Shown here one piece after another: positions 62,814 to 64,000 of a stretch of 64,000 bases of DNA (within the stretch, counting starts at the first letter, position 1; every line of letters begins with the position of its first letter). Made by a program: the position numbers and the translations under genes. Source of the DNA: Thermaerobacter marianensis DSM 12885 (lineage in GTDB: Bacteria > Bacillota > Sulfobacillia > Thermaerobacterales > Thermaerobacteraceae); assembly GCF_000184705.1 (NCBI RefSeq), contig NC_014831.1:1054001-1118000 (forward strand). The letters run 5' to 3'. A model generated the notes under the pieces. The model was not told the origin of the DNA, ran no database searches, and saw only the letters and a program-made list of their open reading frames with translations.

Positions 62814-64000
62814 ATGGCCGGCAACCCGCGGCGGCAGGGGCGGCGGGACCGGAAGCGGGAGCCCCGGGACGCCGAGCCGCTCCCCATCGTCAAGGGCGCG
62901 GACGAACCGGTGCTCCGCACCCCGGCCCAGCCCGTGGCCAAGGTGAACCGGGAGGTCCGCCAGCTGCTGGACCGCATGGCGGCCACCATGTACGCCGCCG
63001 ACGGGATCGGCCTGGCGGCGCCCCAGGTCGGCGTCTCCAAGCGCATCGTGGTCGTCGACGTGGGCGACGGCCTGATCGAGCTGATCAACCCGGAGATCGT
63101 GCGCCGGGGAGAGGAGACGGAGACCGCCTACGAAGGATGCCTGTCCCTGCCCCGGCTCCTGGCCGAGGTGGAGCGGCCGGCCACGGTCCAGGTCACGGCC
63201 CTGGACCGCCACGGCCGCCGCATCTGGATCGAGGGCGAGGGGCTGCTGGCCCGCTGCCTGCAGCACGAGATCGACCACCTGGACGGAGTCTTGATCACCG
63301 ACCGGGCGCGCAAGGTGGTGGAGCTGCCGCCGGAGAGCGACCTGCGGGTGGTCTTCATGGGCACGCCGTCCTTCGCCGTGCCCAGCCTGGAGGAGCTCTT
63401 GCAACGGCACGTGCGGGTCGTGGGGGTCGTCACCCAGCCCGACCGGCCCCAGGGCCGGGGCCTGGCGCCGGCGGCGCCGCCCGTCAAGGCCCTGGCCGAG
63501 GAGAACGGCATCCCGGTGCTCCAGCCGGAGCGCCTGGACGATGCGGTGGTCGAGCAGCTCCGGGCCTGGCGCCCCGATCTTCTGGTCGTGGTGGCCTACG
63601 GCAAGATCCTGCCGCCGGCGGTGCTGGCGGTGCCGCGGCTGGGGGCCATCAACGTCCATGCCTCCCTGCTGCCGCGCCACCGCGGGGCGGCGCCGATCCA
63701 GCGCGCCATCCTGGCCGGTGACCGGGTCACCGGCGTCACCACCATGTGGATGGACGAGGGGCTGGACACCGGGGACGTCATCCTGCAGAAGGAGATCCCG
63801 CTGGACGAGGAGATCACCGCGGGCCAGCTCCACGACCGGCTGGCCCGCCTGGGCGCCCAGCTGCTGGGCGACACCCTGCGGCTGGTGGCCGAGGGCAAGG
63901 CGCCGCGCCGGCCCCAGGACCCGGCCCAGGCGACGGTGGCCCCCAAGCTGGCGCCCGAAGAGGAGTGGGTCGATTGGAACCGCCCGGCCGCCGAGGTGGC
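62814..64000 (+). CDS. Peptide deformylase fused in frame to methionyl-tRNA formyltransferase (runs off the window)
   Basis: One frame without a stop runs from ATG 62814 to the window end (395 codons so far). The first part is peptide deformylase: GIGLAAPQVGVSKRIVVVDV, EGCLSLP and HEIDHLDGVLI, which supply the Gln, Cys and two His of the metal site. It then passes through DRARKVVELPPESDLR straight into VVFMGTPSFAVPSLEELL, the start of methionyl-tRNA formyltransferase. NVHASLLPRHRGAAPIQRAI and TMWMDEGLDTGDVILQKEI carry the formyltransferase Asn, His and Asp. I checked the frame codon by codon across 63240-63430. AGGAGG lies 7 bp before ATG 62814. An internal GTG (63348) or ATG (63357) could also start Fmt. 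Confidence 0.88.
   Translation, partial: MAGNPRRQGRRDRKREPRDAEPLPIVKGADEPVLRTPAQPVAKVNREVRQLLDRMAATMYAADGIGLAAPQVGVSKRIVVVDVGDGLIELINPEIVRRGEETETAYEGCLSLPRLLAEVERPATVQVTALDRHGRRIWIEGEGLLARCLQHEIDHLDGVLITDRARKVVELPPESDLRVVFMGTPSFAVPSLEELLQRHVRVVGVVTQPDRPQGRGLAPAAPPVKALAEENGIPVLQPERLDDAVVEQLRAWRPDLLVVVAYGKILPPAVLAVPRLGAINVHASLLPRHRGAAPIQRAILAGDRVTGVTTMWMDEGLDTGDVILQKEIPLDEEITAGQLHDRLARLGAQLLGDTLRLVAEGKAPRRPQDPAQATVAPKLAPEEEWVDWNRPAAEV

Overview
The window is about 64 kb of very GC-rich DNA from a spore-forming member of the Firmicutes. Gene content and order support this: an ftsQ-ftsZ / spoIIGA-sigE-sigG cluster, the ylmC-pgeF-yggS-sepF-yggT-divIVA-ileS string, yteA-lspA-rluD-pyrR, and yicC-remA-gmk-rpoZ-coaBC-priA-def-fmt all match the order known from Bacillus and relatives. 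High GC with strong Gly/Ala/Pro/Arg bias points to a Thermaerobacter-like lineage; that genus call is inference. Strong AGGAGG-type ribosome sites and many GTG and TTG starts are seen throughout.

Region 1 (1-10.5 kb) holds cell division and early sporulation. The end of ftsQ is followed by ftsZ with no ftsA between them. Then come spoIIGA and sigE (mother-cell sigma factor and its processing protease), sigG (forespore sigma) and spoIIR (the forespore signal that activates SpoIIGA). After these lie ylmC, pgeF, yggS, sepF, yggT and divIVA. The spoIIG promoter keeps Spo0A-type boxes and an over-long spacer; sigG has a forespore-type promoter. Region 2 (10.9-17.1 kb) has a secreted protein with an extremely acidic tail, a complete insertion sequence, and ileS behind an isoleucine T-box leader. 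The insertion ends about 6 bp before the -35 box of the ileS promoter.

Region 3 (17.1-26.8 kb) carries an aspartate-racemase-family protein, a YtcJ-like amidohydrolase, an unrecognised protein, a class V fructose-1,6-bisphosphatase, a DUF5665 membrane protein, yteA, lspA, rluD and pyrR. Region 4 (26.8-30.2 kb, minus strand) has glycerate kinase and rqcH. Region 5 (30.5-37.6 kb) is a fatty-acid beta-oxidation operon, fadN-fadA-fadE, with an 18-bp palindrome upstream, followed by a metallo-beta-lactamase-fold hydrolase. Region 6 (37.9-42.5 kb, minus) has a GNAT/acyl-CoA synthetase fusion and an anchored protein of unknown function.

Region 7 (42.7-49.6 kb) is the least explained. It has an 861-residue Gly/Ala/Pro-rich protein with a C-terminal helix; a strong promoter with a leader of about 540 nt feeding an opine-dehydrogenase-like gene and a B12-binding mutase-like gene; and a lipoprotein. 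Region 8 (49.8-64 kb) has a Ca2+-type P-ATPase, then dapF (behind a terminator-bearing leader) and dapL for meso-diaminopimelate synthesis, a DUF402 protein, and the yicC-to-priA block. The window ends inside one reading frame that joins peptide deformylase to methionyl-tRNA formyltransferase.

Scattered across the window are at least 18 exact copies of the 9-mer GGTTCGTCC (either strand), often inside CCGGTTCGTCCGG, in genes and between them. No rRNA, tRNA or CRISPR array was seen.
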